From NCBI GenBank assembly GCA_036768485.1, contig JAVLUZ010000019.1, positions 808,548-872,547 on the forward strand: a DNA stretch of 64,000 nt, read 5' to 3'. Position numbers and translations under genes: made by a program. The notes under the pieces are model-generated. The model had not been told where the DNA came from. It saw only the letters and a program-made list of their open reading frames with translations, and did no database searches. The stretch's first letter is position 1. Every line of letters begins with the position of its first letter. This stretch comes from Mermis nigrescens (Eukaryota; Nematoda; Enoplea; Mermithida; Mermithidae). Of the stretch, positions 13,401 to 23,875 are shown in pieces.

Positions 13401-14290
13401 ATTTCCACAAAATATGAGCCCACTTAATTTCAATGCTTATCCCGAATGCTAAAGACCCTTAGCCCAAATAATAATATAATAATTACACTAAAAAATAGAC
13501 AAATACTCAATGGGCAGAAGCTTTTCTTGATCGAAGTTCGCTTGAAAAAGTTGCATCAGGAAATGCAAGATAAGCAACATAATGATGACGACGGATCAAG
13601 TTTTATTCGCAAAACGGATTTGCTAAAATTTTACGTAATTTTTTCTGACCATGAAGGCTAAAATAATTTTATTACACCTCCGGTTTGACTACCAGCAGCA
13701 GAGTACTAAAACATTGGTGGTAGAGGCAAAAAATACGGATTTTTGATGTTTTTCATTAAAACTTTTATTATGGTTTTTAAATTCTGGCGGGTCTTTTGAC
13801 TCTTTGAGAATTGGTATGTGCAACCTCATCGGTAAATCGTATTACTCCATCGTTCTCGTTGAGTACAATGAATGCCCGTCTCATCCAGAGGCGAAAAAAT
13901 AATAAAAAGTAAAAAGTGTTCAAGAAAATAATTGAAAATATATTGAATACGTCCACGAGATAAAAACATAAGAAAAATTTTGCTTATACGTTGTCTTGCC
14001 ATTAGTAATGCTGAATAATCTAATTCTCTGACCATAATTCATACAGCACATAGCGGCTTTAAAACGGTTTTGAAAATGATCCAAAGTAGATAGCTATTTT
14101 ACATGAAAACTCCCTTATCCGCTGTTATTGAACACTAATGGTTGGGTTAAAACGGTCTAAATCGATGCGACAAAATTTAAAGGAAAATGGCTTCAAAAGC
14201 GAAAAATTCCAAAAATTACCGTAATTTACATATTTTGATCAATTCCGAGATATCGGTTTTCAATTCATTTTCAAATCATCTAGCCTATTG
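13401..14290. other. Nothing recognised
   Basis: Short frames at 13446-13661 (plus) and 13826-14035 (minus) without recognisable motifs; otherwise AT-rich. Confidence 0.4.
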
Positions 14291-14295
14291 ACCCG

Positions 14296-14640
14296 CTAAA
14301 AATTCTTCACGCGCATCACTATCTTAGCATTCACATTTAAGAGCAATTTTAAAAAGTAATTTAATTTGAAAACTAATTTTTTTTCAAAATGCACTGTTCT
14401 ACATTTTTCTAAATTTATTCTGTGTATACTTTCAAGTCGCTGACACAATTGGTGCCAATCGGCGAGCATGACGTGAGGTTCGAGAAGATTGTAAATGCCA
14501 TACTCTAAAGCCATTGTAGCACATTCCACTCGATCATCATGAGACATAGTGGCAAAACGCACGGCGTTAAAAACTTGGAACACCTCAGCACGGCGCTTTT
14601 CATCAACCCTAAGAAGTGCAACTGTTCTATTTTTACGTTT
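14296..14640 (-). pseudogene. Unrecognised protein fragment (~110 codons)
   Basis: A minus-strand frame is open from about 14675 to 14296. The part around 14400-14610 has protein-like composition, with short segments such as FNAVRFATMSHDDRVECATM and LLEPHVMLADWHQLCQRLES. The VRF..MS pattern faintly recalls the start of BACK domains in BTB proteins, but this is weak. There is no in-frame ATG near the conserved-looking start, so if real it is an exon or a broken fragment. Confidence 0.25.
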
Positions 14641-14954
14641 TCGTAATTTTGTTGCTTTTTATGATTTTTACAATTCATCGTTTGGCGTGATGGATCAGTA
14701 GAGTACTGAAGAAGGTGGGGGTTTGAGATCACTTAGTGAGCTTTTGGGCTAAAACGACCACAAAACAAAAACTAATGCGAATACTAAAACTAATTAGTTA
14801 TTTAAATTAATCAATTAATCAATTAATTAATTCTACGTCAATTGACAATTGTTGATCGATGTCAAGCACTTTTTGCCTTTGTTATGTGTCGTTTTTTCTA
14901 GAAAATTGTCCATTTTTTCATAATTTTATTGTAGGTTTCTTCTGATTCGCAGTT
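14641..14954. other. Nothing recognised
   Basis: Contains an ATTAATCA-type simple repeat near 14805-14832. Confidence 0.4.
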
Positions 14955-15430
14955 TTAGCAATTTCTTGAAAGAATAACGATTGCGATATGTGCGAGTAAC
15001 GACAATTTGGCGTAGAGTTGTAGTCGGTCATTTCTGAAGAAAACGACGTACATAAGTGGCCTATGTTTTCGGTCAGAAAAGGAAAAAACACGACTAGAGG
15101 GAGATTTATCAACCTTTGGGAGATAGCGAGGTAAGACGACCGTCTTGATGTCGGACACTCCTGTAGATAGTGTATCTACACGTGCCGTTACTTGTACGGC
15201 CTTTGCGCACATTAGTGCGCCAATTCCGACCATCCGGTCTTTTGGTTCCACTGTGGCGATCCAGCCATATTTTCAGATCGATGGTATGACATGCGGAGGC
15301 ATTCCGACCACGCAGTGTCAATTGGTTGGACTCTTGTCGCTATGTGTCGCGAGGGATACAAAGATGCGACCTTTTACTGTGGAACCCCCTACAAGTCCCC
15401 TATCAATTTTTACATTTAAAACATAGGCGA
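14955..15430. other. Less AT-rich block with frames on both strands
   Basis: The block at 15100-15430 is visibly richer in G+C than its surroundings and open on plus (15145-15426) and minus (14955-15251, 15109-15321). It lies shortly upstream of an LTR in the position where an LTR element would carry the end of pol or an env-like gene. No protease, RT, RNase H, integrase or fusion motif was recognised, so the assignment is only positional. Confidence 0.25.
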
Positions 15431-15849
15431 CATGACCGCTATTCACGTTGAGCCTGTGCGGAGACCCGAAAAATCTATGTGCAAGAAGCACACAATTTTT
15501 GTTATAAACACATTATACAATATTTTTCTTCTTATATTACTGTAGGCCATCCCCCCTAGGATTGATTAGTCTAGTTTGTGGCAGTCTGGCCTTTTGCGTT
15601 TTCGGCGTGTCGCTTCCGACTTTATCAGCGCCATTTCTTGTACATTGTTTTTGATTTGGTAAAGCACGAAAATCAATTGTCTAGAGGTGCACTATACCGC
15701 AGGCAGTTGCGAATTGGGACTAGGCCGGCCATAACTTTATTTCTTGCCGGATTTCGTTGGGTAAAACCTTTATTTATCATTTTGTGCAAAATTCATAATT
15801 CCCTTTTCGAACCAAAAATCTATAAAAATTATTACATAATTTTTATAGT
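15431..15849 (+). mobile_element. Terminal internal region upstream of an LTR
   Basis: The last 60 bp (AAAAATTATTACATAATTTT just before the LTR) match the sequence preceding the LTRs near 25140 and 20860, and match 18830-18865. This supports it being the 3' untranslated end of the LTR family. A plus frame at 15578-15868 runs into the LTR and is not called. Confidence 0.5.
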
Positions 15850-16447
15850 TGATGACAGCCCGGAGTAGAGCTCTTTGTTGTTGTGATTTAAGTACAGAGT
15901 GCTAGTGGAACCAGAATTTATAAGTAGTTTCGCCATAGGTAATCTGGTGCGAAACCTTTTCAATTCTTTTCGCGAAAAATTATTCTTTTGGTCTAAAAAG
16001 GTCCAAGGACCTAGGGCGAATACCGGGGTTATCTAATTACTCCTGGTTAAGATCTGCGGTCGGCATCTTCCTTCCCATAATCTCCATAAGTACCGGACCA
16101 ATTACGTCCGTGGAGATTTTAGGTAGTAGGTATTCAGGGTCATTTTGGAAGAGTGCAGGTTTTTACCGCAGCTTCTTGACCAGCGCTAGCTGTAGCATAG
16201 GTACTTAGGTAAGCCCCGAAGGTACTTACGGGGGTTCGCTGCTTTCGTAGTTGTTGTGTGTTGGGTATCTTCTCTGACGGCGTGCTGTCAGTTTAGTTAT
16301 CCGTACATACTTCAAGTACTAAATCAGCCAACTCGTTTGCGCGCGCTAAGATACTCCAATAACTCGAAAGCGGGCGAAGCCCCTTAAGTTACATTGGAGT
16401 TTCCCCCTTAAGGTTGCTCGCGACAACCGATCCGGTGTCTGTCATCA
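15850..16447 (+). mobile_element. LTR of the gag-bearing retrotransposon (598 bp)
   Basis: It begins TGATGACAG and ends CTGTCATCA, so the TG...CA termini extend into a perfect 9-bp inverted repeat. Related LTR pieces are at 20871-21183, 25173-25545 plus 26700-26872, and 56222-56569 (minus). It is followed by an untranslated leader and gag, so it acts as a 5' LTR; the upstream sequence is also typical of the 3' end of the same family, so it may be shared by tandem copies. No convincing primer-binding site directly after it. Confidence 0.75.
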
Positions 16448-16864
16448 TTTAAATTAATACATAATATTTTCTTTACCCAAAAATATTTATTTCGGCATTC
16501 TAAAAATGTGTATTGTTTCGCCCGTATATTTTTATCGTATCGTCCGCGCCGCGGCAGTGCGCAGATAAGTTAAGCGTTCGTGGCAAAGAAATTCTGTATT
16601 TGTGGTAAAGTCGCTGGTATTTTTTCTATATACCTATTCGACTAAGCGAAATATTTTCGCCTTTCGCCATGCTCATAAATTCTTTTGTGCCCTTCTCTTT
16701 CGTACTCGTTGCTATTTTGGCATATAGAGGTACGTTTTTAGGAAAACCCATACCTAGAGGGGTCCAATTCGAAAAAATTTTTTCAGATTTTCAGATAGCC
16801 GATTTTTTGGAGAAAAAATTTTTCTTTTACCTAACGTTTATATTTCAAACGTTCCATTTTTATA
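16448..16864 (+). other. 5' untranslated leader of the LTR element
   Basis: The leader aligns with 26873-27078 upstream of the second gag copy; landmarks are TGTATTGTTTCGCCC and GAAAAAA(T/C)(T/A)TTTT. A 77-codon frame at 16669-16902 is not preserved in the second copy. Confidence 0.6.
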
Positions 16865-18580
16865 ATGGGTGGCAAGAAAATTTTACGTACCCCTCCAGCT
16901 AAAAAGGTGCCGCCACAAGCCCGTCCTGCGCGCCAATTACAGCCTGATCAAACCAGCTCTTCGGCGATTGATAATACTACTTTACCCCCTTTGGTAAATA
17001 ATACCTCTGTTATCCCTTCTGATAATGAGTCTACTACCGGCAGTGTGCATTCCGGAACCGGTAATTCTGCTGATACACAAATTGAAGTAAATTCTGACAC
17101 GATTGTTAATAATGATCTTAACTTGCGCACGAATAACGACGATAACCAGACGGAAAACGAAGCCGTTTTACCTGGTCGAACTTTTGATGTGGAAAGTAAT
17201 GCATCTGAAAAGCAAAATGAGGATGAAACTCGTCCTAATTCGTCAAATTCTGATCGAATTCTTTCGACTATTCTTGAGAGTATTCAGAAAATACAGTTTC
17301 AGCAGGAAAAATTGAATTTTCAGCATGCGCAAGAAATGCGCCAAATGCGTGAAGAATTTAATAACCGGCTTACGGCTACGTTTTCTGCTCGCCCTGAGGC
17401 TAATCAGTCTTTGCGAGTACATAACGACGAAAACGTAATTAATCATGTACCTATTGAGTTACCAAAACGGCGTGTCGAACAGACGGTAAATAACGAGACC
17501 GAGTTTGATAATTCATCACCTGTCATTTGGCCTCCGATTAATAATCCTAAGCCTAAGGTTATACTCGCGTCCGAAAGGACATCTGTGCCTATTTTACCTA
17601 TGAGTGATCGTACGCCTGTTGATTTTAGATCGTCGCGTATGTGTGAGCAGCATGTGCAAAACCCTCTTTCTGCGAATAATTTCCCTAATTCTGTGCATCC
17701 TAGGCAACGCGCGTTTAATCAGCAAAGTGTTGAAAACGCGCCTGCTTTTTCAGAATTTTTGCAGCGGCCTTTAAATCAGCTAGCACCCGAATTTGTGCCT
17801 AATGCTGTAAATAATACGCAACATCCTTCTTTAAATCCGCCGCCTTTGCATTATTTTCCTCCCAACGCGCGAAAGCGCGCTCCATGCAGCACGCTGCCGC
17901 ATCTAAGGAGCAATAATTTTTCAGCGCATCGATAATTTAGCAAATCCTAATGACGAATCCATGCCTATCACAGACAATATAGTCGCGCCGCCAGCTAGCC
18001 AGCGCCACGTCAGATTTTCAGAAGAGGACACTAGCTCTTCGCAGCAGGAAGATTCGCAGACGCTTTCGCGCCGCAGTGGAAGTTCGCGCCGCCGGTTCTC
18101 GCCGCCGCGTTATGATTCAGATTCTTCATCATCTTCGCGCGATAAATCATCTGTTGCTGAAGCCATTAATTGCGGTCCTTTCATACAGCAAATGCAAATA
18201 GCAGTAGCTGCTAGGAAATCTTTTCAGGGTGAAAAAACTGATATTCGAAAATTTTAAGCGAATTTGAAAGATTGGCAAAAATATATAAAATCGACAAAAA
18301 AGATACATCTGAATTTGTCTCATCATTTTTCGACGATTATGCGTTAGATTTGTATGAAGCGTTACCTCAAGAAGTGCGTAATTCTTATACTAAGACTAAG
18401 TATGCTATGATCGCGGAATTTCGCCCTCTCGATCACGATACGTTATATGACCACTTTCTTGACCGTAAGCAACAGCCCAGTGAGTCTGTCCAAGCTTACT
18501 ATCTCGCACTTCACAAACAATTAAGACGCGCCAGACCTCATATTGAATCCGACTCTGAGCAGTTCAACGAAATGCCAGCT
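16865..18580 (+). pseudogene. gag: Retrotransposon gag polyprotein, frameshifted
   Basis: Gag would form the retrotransposon particle shell. The first part (16865-17935, 356 codons from an ATG giving MGGKKILRT) is low-complexity, rich in Asn, Ser and Pro, with a coiled-coil-like stretch around residues 130-165. A stop at 17935 and a frame change lead to 17920-18257, with an Arg/Ser-rich segment (SGSSRRRFSPPRYDSDSSSS). A second frame change leads to 18250-18580, which has the helical pattern of retrotransposon gag domains (DLYEALPQEVRN, AYYLALHKQLRRARP). No CCHC knuckle, protease or polymerase follows; the sequence jumps to the 3' terminal region. The family is Ty3/gypsy-like by inference. Confidence 0.7.
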
Positions 18581-18867
18581 GTGTTTTGGTCAAATTGTCG
18601 TTTTCTGCGGTCAAATGCGTCGTTTCTTTTTGTTTATTTCTTCTGTGTAGATAAATTAATTGATAGACTACCTAGAAGTAACATATACTGCAGGTATATC
18701 AGTTTTGGGACGGCCCGTCAGAATTAGCAACGGCCCAATATTTTATTATAATTCATCTTAAACTTCTAGGTGACTAACCATTTTAACTTTTCATTTTATC
18801 GAAAATACAATCACCCATCTTTCTGCCTAAAAATCATAAAAATTATTACCTAATTTTAATATAGGAC
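18581..18867 (+). mobile_element. 3' terminal internal region after gag deletion
   Basis: GGGACGGCCCGTCAG and the AAAATCATAAAAATTATT block match the region before the LTR at 25040-25165. Gag is therefore joined almost directly to the 3' end, with the whole pol region missing. The sequence breaks off at 18867 where a Helitron-like end begins. Confidence 0.5.
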
Positions 18868-18985
18868 TAGCAAATGGGGCGGTTCGCTGCCCCATCTGCT
18901 AGAGTGTTTGTGAACAAATAATATCTTAACCAGTAATTAGTATAAAAAATTGAATGACTCTGCAATGGATCGGCCAGCGGTTTTT
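18868..18985 (-). mobile_element. Helitron-like 3' terminus, copy 2
   Basis: On the minus strand it ends in GGGGCAGCGAACCGCCCC (a 5-bp stem hairpin), then ATTTGCTAG, with T next in the flank. It matches 12117-12245. It interrupts the 3' end of the LTR element, whose LTR resumes near 20871. Confidence 0.45.
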
Positions 18986-19189
18986 ATATTTTTTATATCT
19001 AGCTGAGCTGCCCGGCGTTGCCCTGGCTGATTTTAGGCCTGATAGCTCTATGAGATTGAGATGTCTCTTGTATTTTTTATTTTTCGGGACTTTTGATGTT
19101 TTTGGGATATTTCTAAAAAATTGTTCGTAAAAACATATTGTATTTTTTAAATTTTTTAAAACTGTCTTTTGTCAACCATTTCTTTGATT

Positions 19190-19535
19190 AAATCCATATT
19201 TCTGACGTTATAGAATGGTTCTGAGAATTCTTTATCCTAAATCATATTTTTGATGTTCTCCATTGTTCTGGAAATTATACCACTAGATGGTTTGGGATGT
19301 TAAGAAATTCTCTTTGATCATAACCATATTTTTAACATTTTGGAATATTAAAAGAACTTTCTTGGTCCAAAACCATATTTTTGATGTTTTTGGAGGTTTA
19401 AAAATTTTTTTTGGTCAAAACCATATTTTATATGTTTTGGGGTGTTTAAAAAATTTTTTTGGTCAAAACCATTTTTTTGATGTTTTTGGGATGTTTAAAG
19501 ATTTTTTGGTGCAAACCATATTTTTGATGTTTTGG
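19190..19535. repeat. Tandem repeat, ~48-bp units
   Basis: Units built on AACCATATTTTTGATGTTTT recur at about 19190, 19240, 19321, 19369, 19417, 19465 and 19513, separated by T-rich spacers. The 93-codon frame 19287-19568 is produced by this repeat and is not a gene. Confidence 0.85.
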
Positions 19536-19950
19536 GACACCAATCTTACAGCACAGGATGTGCTATAGCACTGGGTATGCTTTATCACGTCCTATCTTGT
19601 AGCATAGGGTATGTTATATCACGTCCTATCCTGTAACACTGGGTATGTTATATCACATCCTATCTTATAGCATGGGGCATGTTATATCACGAACCATATT
19701 TTTGATGTTTTGGGACACCAATCTTACAGCACAGGATGTGTTATAGCACTGGGTATGCTTTATCACGTCCTATCTTGTAGCATGGGGTATGTTATATCAC
19801 GTCCTATCCTGTAACACTGGGTATGTTATATCACGTCCTATCTTATAGCATGGGGCATGTTATATCACGTCCTATTGTATAGCATGGGGAATGATACATC
19901 ACATCCTATTGTACAGCATTGAGTATGTTGTATCACGTCCTATCTCATAG
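19536..19950. repeat. Tandem ~34-bp satellite with ~178-bp higher-order copy
   Basis: Units of about 34 bp built on TATCACGTCCTATCTTGTAG and GGGTATGTTA follow one another. The block starting AACCATATTTTTGATG is repeated at 19514 and 19692, so a higher-order unit of about 178 bp joins the 48-bp and 34-bp families. Confidence 0.85.
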
Positions 19951-20530
19951 CGTCGGGTTCAACTTTGTACAATGTTCAACTTTGCCCTCATTGTAAACAA
20001 ATGCAAAAAGTTGCATATTAAATTAGCCGCTAGAAGCAAAAACATTTGGATTTGTATTCTCGAAAGCCGCATGTTTGCTGCTTTCTTCGAAAGCTGCATG
20101 TTTGCTGCTTCCGATTGCTTCGCATTAAATTTCACGCGCGCTGGTTTACAAGGTCAAAAATTTTGACTTGGTGCAAGCTCTTTTTCAGTGATTAATCATG
20201 TTTTTAAGTACCCGTACGTGATTTCCTTTCAGCCCGTCTCATACATGTTTTATGATGCCAGATTGTATATTTAAAGTAGCGAATATAGAATCAGCGGTCT
20301 CAGAAACCCCAGGGCCAAATTTTGGAAGCAACAGTCAATCTGTGCTTCTGCAAAAAGACAAAAACCTAAATTTTACGCTATGCATAGGGTACCTTTGGGC
20401 TCCTGAATCTCAGAAACCAATTCGTGAATTTTCTTCAACTTCTACAGTAAGGTCAGTCATAAGATATCCAAGAATTGGTGAAAACTTAAAAAAAATTTAT
20501 CCGCTGCGATTGGAGATATTTGATAAAATA
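19951..20530. other. Nothing recognised
   Basis: Frames at 19972-20166 and 20252-20539 (plus) have no family motifs. A GAAAGC(T/C)GCATGTTTGCTGC duplication occurs at about 20061-20108. Confidence 0.4.
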
Positions 20531-20870
20531 CACTTGTAAATCACGTTTTTCTTACGACCGCACATCAGTTTACACTGTAGTGTAAAGTGGTTTACACCAG
20601 TCTATAGCGCATAAAAAGTTGATCTAGGTGGCTTTAAAATTTTACCCTGCGGCAATTGCATAAGCGGCTAGAGCTACCAAAACCTTTTACATAAATCCGT
20701 AGTTTCCGGGTTTCAGGAGTCCGATCGAGCCATTTTGATCAAAAATTGTAATTAGCGCCCGTGAATACCCATTGAGTGAAATTATAAGTATCACAAAATT
20801 ATCCAGTAAAAACTTTTTTGTCTCACAGACACACACACACACACACACACAACTCGAAATTATTATTATA
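20531..20870. repeat. Rep-E-like scrap with hairpin and (AC)n tract
   Basis: 20569-20586 is a perfect palindrome TTTACACTGTAGTGTAAA, the motif that recurs through Rep-E. An (AC)n microsatellite lies at about 20828-20851, just before an LTR piece. Confidence 0.6.
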
Positions 20871-21183
20871 GATAACTGCCCGGTTGAGAGCTCTATGTTG
20901 GTGAATTCATAGTTCAGTGTGCTCATGGAAACCGGAAAATTAATAGTTTTCGCCAAAAATATTCTGCGAAAACAAGTTCTTAATTTCTTTCGCGATAATT
21001 ATTATTTTGGGCTAAAATAGGTCAACTGACCTAAGGCAAAATCGGGGTTACTTAATTACTGCTGCGTTGGGTTGCTAGGGCGTAGCTCAAGTATTTTGAG
21101 GGTCAACCGGTTGATTAAAGGCGAATCGCCGTACCAACCTGACCAGCGCTAAGTGTAGCCACGTACTTAAGTAAGTCCTGTAT
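20871..21183 (+). mobile_element. LTR, 5' portion only
   Basis: It matches the first half of the 15850 LTR and, better, 25173-25545 (shared GGTTGAGAGCTCT, TAGGTCAACTGACCTA and GACCAGCGCTAAGTGTAGCC). The LTR stops after ACTTAAGTAAGTCC and Rep-E copy C begins at once. Confidence 0.75.
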
Positions 21184-21185
21184 CT

Positions 21186-22757
21186 TAGGTAGCGCGTTAG
21201 CGCGTACCTATAATATACTTGGGTACCCCTAACACCTGTGCACTCCCCCTACAGCTATAACGGGACACTTCTGGAAGGTGCGATTTTTTTAAAAGAAAGA
21301 TAATAAAAAATTCGCTGCTCGTGTTTTTTTGTTTTTCTTGAAACCCAAAACTGACTGTGTAAAGAAGGTGTAAAGTTTTTGTGTAACGTTATAACATGGG
21401 ACAAATTTTTGGACCTATTTGTCACGGCATGTGGACAACTGAGTATTGATGACTCGAACAATTAAACAGCATAGGATTATAGAGGGATGGATTTTACAGA
21501 ACATTGTTTTTTAGTTTTTTGAAATTCGCATTAGTTCTCGAATGGCAGTGTAAAGAGTGCGAAAATCTGGGGGTGAAAAAGCACTTTTTGGTCGAGTTTT
21601 CAACTTGCTTATGTCTGATACTAACTTCGGTAATGAGTTTTTCAAAATGTTTTCTGACAGAAATGTAGAGCGGATCAAGGGCTACATTCTGCTTATAAGC
21701 AAAGTCTTCTACGCTCTATGGTGAGTTAGATCCTGGGGTTTAAAGTTTCCACTCTGGTGGAATGTGTAAAAAACGGATTTTAAGCAAGATTTCTCTGCCA
21801 AATTTTTCCGCTTATGAGTCACTGTGAATTGAAGACATGCATTAATAAAGTGCCTCTCAGGGGCTACACATCGCAGCAAACCGCATTTAAAAAAACGCAA
21901 TATTGAGTTATTTATGGGGGTGTAAAGTTCGAAATCAGAGGTAAAAAATGGGCGAAAAAACACGTTTTTTCCGAAGTTTGATTAATAAATCATACCAAAT
22001 AATTTTTGCAAGAGACTCTTGGCACACAGGATTGTACTACGATTTAAAAGCTACAAATTGTACCAAACCGAATTTCTTTAAACTCAATGGGGAGTTCGGT
22101 ACGGAATTTTAAAGTTTACAGTGTTCTAAATGATGGAAAATACGTTTTTGTTGCGTTTTTTGTTCGCCACTTTCTCCGTCCAGAAGTCGGGATAAGTCCA
22201 ATAGAATAGAAATAAAGTGCTTTATATCGGGTGCATGTCAAAGCAAATTGTCTATACATTAATATTTAGCGAGTGTAAAGTCAAAAATTTGGTGTTCAAA
22301 ATGCGTTTCTGTCTTGGTTTTTTCTGCCTGCTTCTCCGGTTATGAGTCAGGGACACGATTATCAAGTCTAGAAATGGACCGGGAACCAAATTTGATATGC
22401 CAGTCTGGCGCATATGTTTACACTCTACAGTGTTGTAAAGTAGTTTACACCTATTGTTAGTTTGCCCATAGAACATTATGGAGACTCAATTTTCTTCATA
22501 AATATTAATCGTAATATCGGAACAATATCAAAATTACGAATCTGACCAAAATCTTCTTTACACTAGGTGTTTACATGAAGTTTACACTACATATGTATTT
22601 ATCTTCGTTTTTGAGCATTCCAGAAACCTAATTTTTTCCTGGAGTCTAGAAATTTTCAAAGAATCAAATGTGAGACGTCACGTAGGCGCGTTTGTTTACA
22701 TCCAACAGTGATGTAAAGTAGTTTACACTCATTGTTTATTTGTCCTCAGACCATTGT
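21186..22757 (+). repeat. Rep-E copy C (~1.6 kb)
   Basis: It opens with the hairpin-forming TAGGTAGCGCGTTAGCGCG and aligns with the reverse complement of 9640-11195. It is rich in TTTACAC/GTGTAAA blocks. The reading frames on the minus strand (21255-21461, 21709-21963, 22252-22476) are not preserved between copies and are not genes. It breaks off at 22757, where another hairpin and copy D start. Confidence 0.8.
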
Positions 22758-22774
22758 ACTTGGGTATTAATATC

Positions 22775-22800
22775 ATAGGTAGCGCGATAGCGCTACCTAT
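22775..22800. repeat. Perfect 11-bp hairpin at the Rep-E edge
   Basis: ATAGGTAGCGC and GCGCTACCTAT form a perfect stem around a GATA loop. Imperfect versions of the same hairpin mark the edges of copies C (21186-21210) and B (11149-11176). Confidence 0.85.
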
Positions 22801-23789
22801 AATGTACTTGGCCATCCATTTTCTTATATGTTTATCACAGCGAGTGCAAAATTTGTGTTCGCCCCCCCTCACAGCAACAACGGCACACACCTAGGAGGTG
22901 CGGTTTTTTTAATCGATGGATAATTAAAAAATTCGATGCCCGTGTTTTTTTCTTTTGTTTACACTCAATACTGAGTTAGCAATGAGCGTGTAAAGTGTGA
23001 AGCAAAAAATCAAATAATTTGCGGAGGGCCAATTTTTTTAAAAATGTTGCCCCCCAGCTGTAGATTACGAATCTGACCTTAAAATTTCTTTACAGTCAAT
23101 GGTTGTTGCACAAAAGTGTAAAGTATACGTGTTTTTTACTCTTTGCGTGTCCTTCAGCTTACCTAACTCAATTTTGGTTTCTGTGCAGTCCAATCGGTTT
23201 TATAATGTAGAGGGTTGCAAAATCTCAAAACCGATTTTTTTCTTCCTTATAACGCAATATTTCTTGATCTGTGATCGTTTTAGTGTAAAGGGTTCGAGAC
23301 GAAAAACGATATCTCTTCAACTACTCCGCTAAGTAGGCGGAACATGCTAATTATGCTTAAAAGGTGCCCTGACCTTAGTGTTACAGATCCCAGTTTATTT
23401 TGTTTCTATACACCCAATATTGCGGTATTAGCACAAGTGTAAAGTTTACACCGAGAAGCATTTTTGCGCCCAGAGCGTCGTGGAGGATGAATTTTTTTAA
23501 AATGTTCTCCGTAAGGTCAGAATAACGAATCTGACCTTTAAACTTTTCTACAGCCAGTGTTTGTTGAGGTATGAAGAGGTGAACTCTGAATTATATATAC
23601 ATCTATTTTCTAATGCCGATAGATAACTCCGCATTGCATATTTTTGATCAGATTTTTCGTATTTCAGAGGTTTTTGACTCGTCTTTAATAAATAATTATT
23701 TTTATCATCATAAATGCACTATTCTTAAACATCAGTAGAATGATGAATATCTTTAAAAATAGGATAATCAAGCTGAAATCTGCTGATAT

Positions 23790-23875
23790 GTCGAGTTGGC
23801 GCAGTGGTTGACAACTCCGTTCTCGGATGCGGTATTAAACAAAGAATGATGGGTTCGAATCTTCTGAATGCTGAC
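23790..23875 (+). tRNA. tRNA-like sequence (Ser/Leu type) or SINE head
   Basis: It starts GTCGAGTTGGCGCAGTGG, with an A-box match (TGGCGCAGTGG). 54 bases later comes a B-box match (GGGTTCGAATC), and it ends GCTGAC followed directly by TTTTTT, an RNA polymerase III terminator. The 86-nt length and wide A-B spacing fit a tRNA with a long variable arm (Ser or Leu). Acceptor and T stems pair only partly and no clear anticodon arm forms, so a tRNA pseudogene or tRNA-derived SINE head is more likely than a working tRNA. Confidence 0.4.

Noticed and set aside
19536..19950. CRISPR-like array
   Set aside because: Units of ~34 bp repeat without unique spacers of constant length, in a clearly eukaryotic context; it is a satellite.
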